NCBI GenBank assembly: GCA_000320545.1
Contig: ADNK01001927.1
Location: 129,232 to 193,231 of the forward strand
DNA length: 64,000 nucleotides
Origin: Bigelowiella natans CCMP2755
Lineage: Eukaryota > Cercozoa > Chlorarachniophyceae
Reading direction: 5' to 3'
A program made the position numbers and the translations under genes. Below are positions 11,008 through 22,277 of the stretch, one piece after another. Below the pieces are notes generated by a model. The model had not been told where the DNA came from, did no database searches, and saw only the letters and a program-made list of their open reading frames with translations. How positions within the stretch are numbered: position 1 is the stretch's first letter; each line of letters opens with the position of its first letter.

Positions 11008-12548
11008 TGTCTGAGCGTGGGCTGCTACTCGCACAATTAGATAGCTCCAAGAAATGCCAAGCTAGATGTGACGACTGCAGCAAACCTTTCACATAGCATC
11101 TATATCGCATCATGCAACTGTTGAACATGCAGCATGCGTTCACAAGCTTCATGGAAATAATGAAATCATCAATGAAAATTGTGCTTGCGTTGGCGCAATC
11201 ACGTCGCGATCTAGCGATGTGTCATTTGCATGAAGCTATTTCGATCATCCAATGAATGCAAAGCATCGCTAGATCGGTCAACACGGTCATCGTGTCGCCA
11301 CAGCTTGCCCAAATATGCAACATCGACACAAAAAGTGACCCATCTCAAAAACGTACTAGATGATATTTTTCGACAATTTTTTGCTCAACATGCAGCCATC
11401 ATTGCGCACTTCAATTTGACTCAATTGAATTTGATCATTTGTGAAAATTCTCGGTGTGCGGCACGTGGGAACACACAAAGCATATCGACATTTTGCTGCA
11501 TGCATGTGACCACGCACCAAATGGTCACATGAAGCGGAATGTCGTTGACACTCCTGGACTCGTTTGACCAGTCTACAGTGCTTTCAGCAATTTTCATCGT
11601 TTTTTGCTGTGCGTGCGCAATTCTGAGCATTCGTGCCAATGGGAGAGTTGTTTTTGTTTTTTCTTGAAAAAGTGAAAACTCTGATTTCCCAATTTTGCCC
11701 ACTTTTCAAAACACAAAAACTGAGGTGTCTCCTCGAGATTTTGGATTTGGGCCTGACCACTTGTGCTGCATGTCAGATGGGTCTTGATCAACAGCTCAGA
11801 GGAACAGTTTCATGCAACTCCTGCTGTGCTTGGAACCAGTTTGAACTGAAGTGCATGAGGGTTCTCCTTGCATGGCACGCAGATGGCTGAATTTTGGGCA
11901 ATGAAAGTGGAATTTCTCGAAAACCAGAAGCGAGATTGAACACAAAACTTGCATCACATCGATTCCGTGCACATGCGAGTGGTCCTGGCCATATGTGCGC
12001 AAATGTCATGGCCCCGCTAGCCCGCTCCTCACACAGCCCAATCTAGCAATGTTGCACGGTTTGGGCAAGATGTGGCAAGTCGCAAGCAGCATGTTGACAA
12101 TTCATCACATTGTGTGCATGATCGATTGCTAACAATGCATGCTAGCATGCATGGGGACAATTACACCCTTCTAGCATGTACGTACATAGCGCCGCACGTA
12201 CTTTAGTACTGCACAGCGAATCTAAAAACATTGGGGTTGCATACAGTCGTGCTAACAGTAGCATCACTACTACTAGACTGTAGTCTAAATCAGCAGTACT
12301 ACATGCATGCGTAGCATCGCATGTGAATGCGTGTGTACGTATAGTACGCCTATTATCGTCTCTACACAATAGTAGTCATAACAACTAAAGTGTGTGTAGA
12401 CATGAATGAAGCCAATCAAGCCTACTAGAAGCGTCTAAATAATCGTAGTAAGTGGTGCGTGCATCATGCTGCATATTATTCACCATACGTGAGCATGTTC
12501 TACGTCTATTATTATGTTAAAAAAAATATAATTGACCTTGGAACAAGG
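11008..12548. other. CATG/TGCA-rich non-genic island
   Basis: The composition changes sharply from neighbouring genes: gcatgc, catgtg and gctagc words are frequent, while simple repeats are rare. A perfect 18-base palindrome, atgcatgctagcatgcat, lies near 12136-12153. Open frames of 60-100 codons occur on both strands but carry no motif and no splice pattern. A decayed mobile element is the likeliest origin. Confidence 0.5.
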
Positions 12549-12656
12549 TTAGTAACGACGAGATGTTGACTTTTCTACACCTGCTGTCCGCAGCCGTTTT
12601 TCAATTTGAACTTGAGTTTCGTCTACATCGGCGAAAATTTGAGTCGCATCTGTTGC

Positions 12657-12692
<36 letters not shown>

Positions 12693-13467
12693 TATCATCA
12701 TATAATTGAGCGTTAGTTTAGTAACATGTTGGAAGATAGCGAGCAATAATTAGCCATTTAAAAATCACCACCACCACACAACTACTACTACTACTAGTAG
12801 CAGCACATCACTTACAGTATTCGCCGTGGAAGTTCCTATACACGCCGATTCCACAGTAATTACTCGATTCTGAAAGAAGATTCTTCCTGTGACCTGGCGA
12901 GTTGATCCATCCTATAACTGCAGCTTTTGCAGTATCTGCATACCCTATATGTCCTTTATTCATGGCAACATTCTCGGCTGCTGATCGGTGGTAAATACCC
13001 ACGGTTTTAAACCTTGCGACACGAGACTTGAAGCCGTCATGGCCAAACTTGATCCTTTTGTCACCCATCATTTTGCTATGAATGCGGCAAATGTCTGTTA
13101 TTTCTTGGGACCACAATACCGTGTTCATTCCATTCTGCTTACGGAATCTATAATTCATAATGAAAGTTGTTTGAGAACAAGAAGAAGAGTAAAAGTGTAT
13201 AGCACTTTAAGGAATGATAAAGAGGCCACAAGTTAGATGGTGGGTTTAACACACACACACACACACACTTGTATGTGTGTGTGTGTGTGTGTGTGTTTGT
13301 GTGTGTGTATGGTAGCTCAGCACTTTTAGTATCGTATTTCTTGTTCTGGTATGTATCATAAAGCTGCATAATGATTGCATATTGATAGAAATACATAGAG
13401 TACTATGCGTTTACTTTTCCAAGGATGCTATCATGAAAATAATTGGTAGGTAGTGAATTATTATGTG

Positions 13468-13508
<41 letters not shown>

Positions 13509-13786
13509 ACTTCCTCCCATCTTCAGAATAAAAAATATATAAAGTATATAAAAGTGCTATTATATTGTCTGTTCTACTCGTTGGTGTGATTAAGCATGAG
13601 GCGGCCGATGTAGTCCATGTCCTTTACATTGCCAAAATGCGTTGGTTCCTCGTATCTAACAACATATTTACCACGCTACGTTTAGAGAATAATGCATGTG
13701 CATTTACTGCTGTTGCTGCTATGTGTTTCTTCTTCTTCTTCCTCCTCCTCTTCTTTTACTAGTACTACTCGACACTCAGACGTCAT
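12549..13786 (-). CDS. CAP/SCP-domain protein (cysteine-rich secretory protein superfamily)
   Basis: Exons 13769-13786 (start uncertain), 13578-13675, 12816-13147 and 12549-12649 join in phase, giving about 182 aa. The CAP fold signatures are clear: LNHTNEFRKQNGMN at the first helix, the cavity histidine in FGHDG, the glutamate in AAENVAMNKG, the CAP1-like WINSPGHRKNLLS, and the strand-forming YCGIGVY with GEYYATQIFAD after the last intron. Family members are usually secreted and bind sterols, lipids or metals. No convincing signal peptide is present with the ATG at 13786. The in-frame ATG at 13828 gives MLLFCPTPFNF, which is little better. The first exon may therefore be wrong. A (CA)n/(TG)n inverted repeat lies in the second intron. 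Confidence 0.85.
13249..13309. repeat. Self-complementary (CA)n...(TG)n repeat inside an intron
   Basis: A CA array is followed after a few bases by a TG array. The two can pair into a hairpin in the transcript. The block lies within the intron between 13148 and 13577 of the CAP gene. Confidence 0.85.
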
Positions 13787-14031
13787 ATCGTCGTCAAAAT
13801 TGAAGGGAGTAGGGCAGAAGAGCAGCATAGTTGTAGTAGTAGTAGTAGTAGTAGAAAGAAATAGAGTAGTAGTAGTAGTAGTAGTAGTAGTTGTTGTAGT
13901 AGTAAAGAAGTAGGTGCACCAACGGAGGATAGCAGCGTGACAGTTCACTCAAGCGACATGATCAGTAAGAAACTTACGACAGTTGTTAACGCTGTGTTGA
14001 TTGATGGATGATGGCGGGGTGATAAACGAAT

Positions 14032-15327
14032 TTAATACCTTTTCTTCGCCATCTCTTCCAATTCGCTTGCCGTAAAAAACCTCTTCTTTTGTTGACTTTT
14101 CCCTTCCATTTCGATTAGACTACTGCCGCTTGTGCTGCTAGGTTTTATGGTCGAGGGCTTTTCACCAAAATTTCTTATCCTGCCTTTACGAATGCCTCCT
14201 CCTGTACTGGTTCTCAATCGTCCGTTGTCATCATCACAATCTTTGCTTTTCGTTTTCCCACTTTTCTTCTTCTTTTTCTTCAATATCGTCAATGCCCCTT
14301 TGCTTTTCTTGAGCAGCCTTCGTTCCACAAGCTTCGCCATTGAGTCCCTATCTGGAAGCTGGTCCTTACGAAGATGTACATAAACGGCTTCATCCTTAAC
14401 GCCACCAACCATACCTCTGCCTCCTGGGCAGTAATTTTATCAAATACTTTACATAATGTATAAGTGAATATGACTTTAATGATATCACCGTTGTTAGACT
14501 ACTACAACCTTTTCCACGGCATTTCATACCGTACTTTCCCTGGTATTCTCTTGCTCCAATGTTACCCTCGCTCCCAACGACCGAATTCGGTGGCACTCCG
14601 GAGACTACAGAACTTCCTTCTACAAACTGCTTGGTGGAAAGGGGGGTGATGGATTCAGCACTGGATGATAATGATGATGCCAATTTAAGATCGGCTTTGT
14701 TCTTTGGTAATGATGATGAGGAGGAGGAGGAGGAGGAGGCCTTCTGTTCCCCCTCTTGCTGTTTTTGCTCGTAGTCACGATTACAATTGGGAGAAGATAC
14801 GGCAGCAGATAATTTGTTGCCATTTTCCTGCTGCTGCAGGTGGTGATTGAGGGACAAGTCTCCCATCATCGAAGCAGTGCACATTTCCGTGACACTAGCA
14901 AGGCAAGTTTGTAGAAGCTCTATTTGTGAGGGAGAAAAGTGCAGTTTGGGGTCGATTGAAGCATCAAGAACCCAGTAGTCCTTGTCAGCTGATACAAACT
15001 GGAATCCAAGTGCAGTAAGAACCTCCTTTGGAAGTCAATAAATAATATGAACAGCAGGATATTATAATTTGACTACTAGTTTCACAATGCTAGGAAACAG
15101 TACACCTCTGAGCCGTGGAGAGAGCCGAGAACTTCCTTGATCTTTCGGTTGAATAATGGGATTTTTCTGTACTTCATCTCCAACGGATGCAAGAGAACAT
15201 TTTTCACAATTTTGCTGAAAATCTTTAATGCCTTCAAGAGCTGAGTAGGTCTCTCGATATTGGTCGCCAGGAAGGCATCAAGTACCACCGAAAACCGGGT
15301 CTCCGACGACGAAGAAGTCAGAGACAT
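14032..15327 (-). CDS. PUB-domain protein with lysine-rich C-terminus, 376 aa
   Basis: Three exons, 15106-15327, 14509-15025 and 14032-14423, join in phase 0 and phase 1. The N-terminal 100 or so residues read as a PUB (PUG) domain: LLKALKIFSKIVKNVL, then EMKYRKIPLFNRKIKEVL, then EVLTALGFQF and DYWVLD. This is the order of helices and the YRKIRL-like core known from PNGase, UBXD1 and HOIP. PUB domains bind the C-terminal tail of the AAA ATPase p97/Cdc48, so a role in ubiquitin-linked protein extraction is the family expectation. The rest is a Gln/Ser-rich linker, a Gly-rich hinge, a run of lysines (ILKKKKKKSGK) that could serve as a nuclear signal, and a charged end (ELEEMAKKRY). No catalytic domain is seen. 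Confidence 0.8.
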
Positions 15328-16037
15328 GGTGGGCAGCTGCTGAGATATAGATATCGGAAGGCCGGAAATGAGGAATGGAAGAGGACAGTCCTTCAATGCT
15401 CTCAACGTAGTAGTGCTAACTACTAATCAGTACCATCAATATAAAAATTATAGTCCGCTTTTTCTCCACGGTCGCGGGTATTTGCGGCAAGAAGTGATAA
15501 CGGCAAAATTGTATTGCGAGAAGATCGCTTCTCACAGCTGGAAGAAGTCATTAGAAATGTACATGTTCATACATCATTTGAATCCGTGTGCCTTGCATTC
15601 TTAGCAGACCTACGATACTCAAGACGTCGCCATCATCGTGAATCGACGGAAGCTTGTAGGGAAAGGAAGCATTTACTATTTTTTTAGCGTATTAACATTT
15701 TAAGTACGAGTATTAAATCTGAATAAGAATGACCCATGACGCCTTGACGAAAAGGGTGCCATTTTAGGATTTCTTTCCATTAGTGTTGAGTGTTGTTGGA
15801 TGGGATGTCGTAGACGTCTAAGTTAGTTAGTTAATCCTTGTCGTTGAACTCATCATTCATCTGCTAATGCCTTATACCAAACATATCCTAAAATGTATTG
15901 CATTCTTTGATATCAATTCCAAGAATAAGAGTGTTAATTGACATTGCGAAAGTCAAAAAATCATGAGGTAATATGCAACAACAAGAACAACAACAAGAAC
16001 AACAACAACAAAGACAACAACAACAAGAACAACAAAG

Positions 16038-16100
<63 letters not shown>

Positions 16101-16127
16101 CTGGGGTACATACTAACCGGCTACTAA
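15328..16127. other. Divergent intergenic spacer
   Basis: The spacer lies between the minus-strand PUB gene and the plus-strand EF-hand gene, so it probably holds both promoters. No TATA-like element stands out. Its right end contains a long (CAA)n tract that would fall in or near the 5' leader of the EF-hand gene. Confidence 0.5.
15977..16100. repeat. (CAA)n tract with AAG interruptions
   Basis: About 120 bases of CAA trinucleotides with a few aagaac and aaagac variants end 28 bases before the ATG of the EF-hand gene. CAA-rich leaders are unstructured, and this could favour ribosome scanning. Confidence 0.9.
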
Positions 16128-16937
16128 ATGGCGGCGTTAGCTCGGAGGTGCGCGCTATGTCTATTGTCTGGATTGAGGGTGAATAGAGTCAGGAAACTAT
16201 CCACCCTGCAACGACCACGATATGTACTATCTGCTACAGTTTCCCAAACCTCCAGTGCCACTAAGGCTGAGCAGAATCAGAATGAGCGCAAAGAAGAAAC
16301 ACGTGAAGAGAGTGAAGCCCAGAAAGGAGGAATTCCATGGTCAGAGAACATAACACTTTCGACCTAACAACATATGGAGTACTTTTAATGTCCTTCGAGC
16401 TCTATCTGAGCACAATGTCGTCCCTGATCTTAGCAATTAAAGCACACTGAGAGCAGTACAACTTTACTTTAACAATAGCTGCGAAATACGCTAGTAGATT
16501 AAATTAATTTGAGTGATGTGGTATCACTGAACTTAGGTTTGCTATATTCCTTAATGTTTCAGTTCCTTCCTTCATATACTGGTATAATTACTATAAACGC
16601 CGATAACACACAAGCGACTGAGCAGCATCTTCTATTTGTTTTCTAAAATGAAGGCTGGTGAAGAGGCGCCTTAGGGAACCATTTGAGAAGGTTAGTGCTC
16701 ATCATCTGTCTCATTTTATATTTGACATGAAGATATAATATTCTTAGGAAGCCGAAAAAAGAATTTCTATTCACCGCAGCGAAATGGAGTTATGCATTCA
16801 ATTTCAATCTACATAATGCAATAAAGTTAACTTTTGGTGTAATGCTGTCAGATATTTGATCCGTAAAACTCAGTTCACTGCTAAACAACTGCATTGGCTG
16901 AAGGTCATTGCGGAACATATAACTAATCTATTCTTTT

Positions 16938-16973
<36 letters not shown>

Positions 16974-18958
16974 TCTAAAAAATGACATTCTTTCAAGTAA
17001 TCTTGTATCCCTTCTTTTTATGGTAATATTATATAATATGCACACGACCGGCAGCCAATTCTCTGTTTATAACAAAAAATATAACAATATTACGGTTGTT
17101 TGTTGGTGTATGTAGAAATATGCTCGTGAACGGTTCAGTGGTGGTGTGGCACACGCGGACGATTGGGGAGAGTTCCTTCTTTTCATCTTAAACGGTTGTT
17201 TGCACGTAGTGACGACAACGACGTCGATGGAGATAATAAAATCGACGACAACGTCAATATTTACTTCACTTTAGCGACATTTTGTGATAGAGTTTTCCAT
17301 CCTTCAATCATAATCATCGTGCTGTCATCATAATTTTGCATGGCCAATAAGCTCAAAGTAAGGTTGCTGTTGCTCTTTAGAAATTGAACTACATAAGCGA
17401 AATAAAGAGGGATTCGACAGCAATGAAGGTCTGATTCGTAGTAGTGACGGCTTGTTTTATAAAATTCAAATCCTTGGGTAATGCTTAATTTCTAGATAAA
17501 AGCAAACCGGATAAAAATGAGAAAAAAATGGATTCTTGGGATGCTTTGGTAACAATTAATTGGAGAATTGTCGCATGTTTAGCAAAGGTTGTTATTGAGA
17601 TAATAGTTTAGTCTCATGTAATTTGATGACTACTAGGTTTTATATCGTGAATCCCCACAGCTGCTTCCCACTGGGATATCATCATCTAGTCAGAAGAATG
17701 GTGGTGGTGGTGGTGGAATGGTAGTCGATGTCGAGGAGCTTCTTTCTGGACTATCTGTTCTCGCTATTGACAAGTAATATCAGCATCACCACCACCGTAT
17801 TCTTTTGCATCATTCAAATCAAGCGTACAGTTGTTATTAATAGTGCCTATCATATTTCGATTTATCGTTAGTAGCACCGCTAACATTGTGGATGATGCTG
17901 ACTACGGATTAGGATAATTGATGATGAAGAACTAGAGAAAAAGAAAAATAAGAATGAAAGCGATGGGTTCAAGCCGCGAATGAAACCAGATCCTTGGGCA
18001 AAGTAGTATAATTGCTGATTCTATTCAAGTGAACGATTAATCTGATATTATTACCTGATTCTCGGTAGGTTTGATCTCGCATGGAGCCTCGTTGATGCAG
18101 ACGGAGATGGAAAACTCACAAAGAAAGAATTCGCCATTTTCTGCGACAGGCTAATTCGTTTTGGGTATCATGAATTATAATTTTTGAAGATCACGTACAC
18201 TACTTTACTAATTTGGTTGTCATAATTGAAGGTACCTGAAATCAGATTGTTTAGTGCAGCAAACTACAGTTTTACCCCAGTAAGTAGAAGATGTCAGAAG
18301 AATCTTAGAGATCCACAGCTCTCCCAACTATTTGAGCGAATGAGCTGATGCATTTCTTTCTTTCTCATTGTACCATTCTCATGATATAATTAAACATTGT
18401 TGGGTTGCTGGTGCTATTTGAACTTGTATATTTCTCTCTATAGATTTCCACCTAAGTTTGAGATTCTGAATGGAACCAAAATGGCAGACATGTATTGGGA
18501 AGCGGTTCATTTTGAAAAGGCACAGAATAGTTCTACAAAAAAATACGATGGCGACGATGTCGAATTTACGGGAAGAACGATATCGTACAGCATTACTAAA
18601 TTAATGCATTAACAAAGACTTAATGAAATGGGTTTTTGAGGGGGAAAATCATTTGAGCACAGAAATATTAACGATTTTGTTACGGTTTATGTTTTTTACA
18701 GAAGAAAGATATTTGAAGAAGAGACGCAATCTCTAAGAATCGCTGATATCATCCACTTTTGGCATCTAGACTACGACAACACTGGATTTTTCAAATCGTA
18801 AACGCTAATAAAAAATTCAAATTGGCTAACTTTACGTAGAAAGCACATCATTAACACAAACAAATTGTTTGCTTAGTATTTACAAGAAGTATGCGGAAAT
18901 ATATGCGAGAAGCGAAAGAAAGAAATCAGTATCTCTTGGTACAGACGGAATGCAATGA
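16128..18958 (+). CDS. EF-hand calcium-binding protein with likely mitochondrial presequence
   Basis: Exons with matching phases: 16128-16339, 16654-16690, 16748-16788 (end uncertain), 17116-17205, 17661-17773, 18069-18164, 18232-18279, 18444-18584, 18702-18797, 18877-18958. One or two small exons between 16788 and 17661 may be missed. The N-terminus MAALARRCALCLLSG with RVRKLSTLQRP is rich in Arg and Ser and lacks acidic residues, as in mitochondrial targeting peptides. A canonical EF-hand loop is split by no intron: DADGDGKLTKKEF, followed by FCDRL. A second, degenerate loop is DYDNTGFF. The protein ends KKSVSLGTDGMQ. The layout of a presequence plus two spaced EF-hands recalls the MICU family of uniporter regulators, but I see no MICU-specific motif, so that is only a suggestion. 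Confidence 0.75.
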
Positions 18959-19857
18959 AATTGATACGTCAACGAGTTCATGTGATCTTATGACAAATTT
19001 CCACAAATTTCCCCCAGGATTACTGGAAAACAATCCAACATCGAAATCCTGCACTTGATTTCCTTAGTTCATGAAATCACCCTATGCAAAGCTCTACACC
19101 AACTTCCGCCACATGCACTGCACTGCACGGTCGCATAGCTTCACTTAGCCGGCTCTGCATGCGATGCGGCAGAAACCACTGCTGCAGGGAGTTAGCAAAT
19201 CGAGAGTGTGATGCTGGGCGCATCATGTAAATCGCTATCATCACGTGTCATTGATGTGAATTTGCAGCGTTGACTGTGCTAGTGCACTGACTGAAGAAGA
19301 GGATTTCAGAGCCACAGATCGAAGCAAAATTGAATCGTCTGATCGAAGACTAGCTTGGGCAAACCTAGAAACTGCTGCAGTGCGCAGCAGGCTAGCAGGG
19401 AACAAAATTTCGCTTGCATCACTGAGGCCAGGCTGCCAACTGTGGCTTTATACTCTCATCGATCAACGGCACTTGCTCTAGCACTGTCTAGCTGTTGCTG
19501 ATGATGTTGCACCGCGTGCAAAGAGAGAAGGCGCTCTTGTTCAAGGCTGACGGCCAAAATGAGCACGCAGCTCGCTAGCTTGGCCGGAAAGTCAGACGAG
19601 CCAGAGTGCCAGAGTCACGAGGAATTGTCGTCTTCCATCGCATCACGCGTGCATTGCGCGGCGAAAGCGACAACGAACCGACAACGAACCCCGCGAACCA
19701 ATCCAGCAATTGCTTGGTGGTGCTGGAGTGTGGCGTGTGGTTGAGTGCAGCTGTGTGAGCCGAAGTGCAAAAAAGCCATCGCGCATTGGCACACGTTGAC
19801 AGCAATGGCATGTCTGACTGAGCACAGGCGTTTCTGTGATGTGACGTTCGTGTGTGT

Positions 19858-19897
<40 letters not shown>

Positions 19898-19999
19898 TCG
19901 AAGTGATTCCAATGCCAGAATGGGTCGATCACATCGGAGCGGCGGTTGAAAGAGACATGGCTCAGACACGCTGGCTCGTCTGTGTCATCCTGCCCAATC
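18959..19999. other. Non-genic island, left part
   Basis: The 3' flank of the EF-hand gene passes into GC-richer DNA near 19080 with many tgca and gctagc words. No exon is supported. A (TG)n array lies at 19861-19897. Confidence 0.45.
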
Positions 20000-21290
20000 A
20001 ATTGATCACTCAAGATTCAAGATTCAAGATTCAAGATTGGCATTCATTCGACATCATTCCAGTGCGCTCTGCGGTTTGCCACAGCTGCGCCGACAAAAAA
20101 AAGAAAGTGAGAAAGAGTGCTTTCATTGGCGATTGGAGAAGGCGAAGAGTTTGTTTCACGTCCACGTGCAACGTGCAAAGAAAGCACTCCGAATTGTTCA
20201 TTGAACGAGTGAATGAGTGAGTGAAGCACTTTCTCTGCTTTCAAAGCAAAGAATCGAAGGATCAACAAACGTGCCAACCTGGCAACCCATGAACAATGGA
20301 AGAAGCATTGATGCAAAAACAACACGAGAAAGAACCAAACAGGGAGACAATGAACAATGAACAATGAACAAAGCATTGATGCAAATCTGCGTGCGCCAGA
20401 AAGTTGCCACACGGGAACAATGAACAATGAACAATGAACAGGCACGCAACACGCACAAACCCAGAAACGTGTCGCTGCGCCTCAACAAAAATCATTGCGA
20501 GGACTTCTCAGCACCCTGTTGATGTTGAGCAAAAACAACCAGCAAATGTCCCAAGCTGAGGAAGCTGAGGACAATGAATCAGGGCTGGGTGCACTGTCTG
20601 TTGATTGGAAACAATGAAACAATGATGAAAAACTGCACTTCCAAAGTGTTGCAAGACACTTGCAGCGTGCAAAGTGCAGTGCCTCGAACTGGTTTCAGTG
20701 AGGACTGTGACTAGCGAATCAACTAGCTGGTTTGCCAAAATGGCATGACTTGGTCATTGAGAAGCAATGACATTGGCAGCAAAGTTCTGACGGCGCAAGA
20801 CCTCCACTCTGAGCAAAAACTTCCTGAAGGCCATGTCCACATGACGATCCACGATTGGACCATCTGAGGGGGCCCCCAGCAGGATTTTGGTTTTGGAGGA
20901 GTCTGGAGCGTCAAAGAATGAAGAGTGGCGGGAAGAAGCTGAACCCAGAGCTGATCTCATGTGCGAAAGAAGCTTGCATCTCTCTGCATTCAAGTGAGTG
21001 CAATGATGGATGAGGTGGTTGACACTTTGAACAACTTCAGCATTGCAAAGAGGACACACCGAGAAAGAGGGGGGCAAGTTGCAAATTTCAGCCCTGTGCT
21101 CCTCAGTTTCGCAAGTCCCAGCGCGGAGCTGAAGTTTGAGCAACACACCTGAATTGTCATGCCAATCATCAAGACAACACTCGAACAATCTGGAAGCTGG
21201 CCTTCCATGCTTCCAATGTGGCTCCTCGCCCAGGCTCTGGATCTGCAAATTGGGGCATCGGGTTTGACGAACGAGTGAAAGCTGCGACAC
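20000..21290 (-). mobile_element. Degraded LINE-type retrotransposon remnant with heptamer-repeat region
   Basis: On the minus strand, 20754-21290 encodes a C-terminal polyprotein fragment with a zinc knuckle (CPLCNAEVVQSVNHLIHHC) preceded by LRAGTCETEEHR, the usual run-up in non-LTR retrotransposons. Its sequence differs from the element at 1-557, so it is a second family. On the 3' side, at 20292-20440, lie clusters of the heptamer caatgaa, and at 20012-20038 a four-fold repeat of tcaagat. Short tandem repeats of this kind end some LINE clades. The 5' boundary is unclear. Fragments in other frames up to 21590 suggest that the element is longer and frameshifted. Confidence 0.55.
20754..21290 (-). 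pseudogene. LINE polyprotein C-terminal fragment
   Basis: The 178-codon open stretch contains the CxxC-H-H/C zinc knuckle and a basic C-terminus (FRKFLLRVEVLRRQNFAANV). There is no reverse-transcriptase core and no upstream continuity in the same frame, so it is called a remnant. Confidence 0.55.
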
Positions 21291-22277
21291 AAGTTGCCAT
21301 TGGTGGACAGATGAGCCCTGACTCTGCGATTGAGGTCAACATCAACCAGTTTTGGATGGGACTGGTCCAAGTTGACCAACAGGTCCAAGCCACAGGCAGA
21401 TTGGTCACAGCCAGTGACACGGTGAAGAACAGACCTGACGTTGTGACCCCAACTTGAGCACAGAGCATCAGCCTGATCCAGGGACAGGAGCAGAAGATCC
21501 TTTGTCATGGATTCATCAGGTTGCTGACGCATCCTGCTTTTGGAGGTGCAGCCACAGTGTCCACGTCGGCGCATTGTCCTTCTTTTCACGAAAAGACGCG
21601 TTTTATGTTGTCGTTTTCATTTTTCTCTCGATGACATGTGGCCACTCTTCAAAAAAAAACTCTTCTGGAACGTCGGCGAGAAATCCAAATGGAGATCCGT
21701 CAGAGATCCGGAGATTGACATGCTAGTAGGTATTTTAAGGGGGGGAGACCCGAGATTTGATAAAGATCAAAATGTTACAGTTTTAAGAAGTGTTCAAAAT
21801 TATGTCCCACTGATGAATACAAAAATGTGGGATGTAACGTTGTCGCAATCAATGATAACATCTAGTTTCTGTTCTATTTTTTATCACTAGAATTTGGATA
21901 ATTCTTAGACACCGTTTTCGGTTGGAAACTGGAAGTGAACATTGGTGGCGTGGACGGTCCATGGTAGTCGCTGCTTCTCTGTGAAAATAATGTTACGTTG
22001 AAAAAAGGTTTTGCTTTCAACGCTCAAAAGATTACTTTTACATGAACTTCACAACATAGCTCCAGCTGGTTTATTTATGTCCATCGCACGTGCCAACTGG
22101 TATACAATTGAGAGAATTATCACCGTTAAGAAATTCGTATGCGTACAGGTTTCCCTTGATCTTCTCCGATTCTAAACGCAAGGATTACTTTAACATCACG
22201 AGGGCGTAGGTAGAAGTTGGACAGCTTGGGTTAAGCCGACGCAGGGAGAAAGTACTTCGTACTACTACTTCGCCAAT
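21291..22277. other. Spacer upstream of the ankyrin-kinase gene
   Basis: The first 350 bases resemble the LINE-bearing island. From about 21730 the sequence becomes AT-rich like other gene flanks. No exon is supported. The kinase promoter should lie in the last few hundred bases, but I see no clear core element. Confidence 0.4.

Noticed and set aside
17209-17290. A second frame after the exon at 17116-17205 reads like an EF-hand (DVDGDNKID, then FCDR).
   Set aside because: It overlaps the intron start in another phase, has no acceptor, and the Asp-rich reading arises easily from gacgac repeats.
20044-20495. Cys/Phe/Ser-rich frames containing repeated SLFIVH peptides.
   Set aside because: The peptide repeats come from the caatgaa heptamers in the LINE-flanking DNA, not from a gene.
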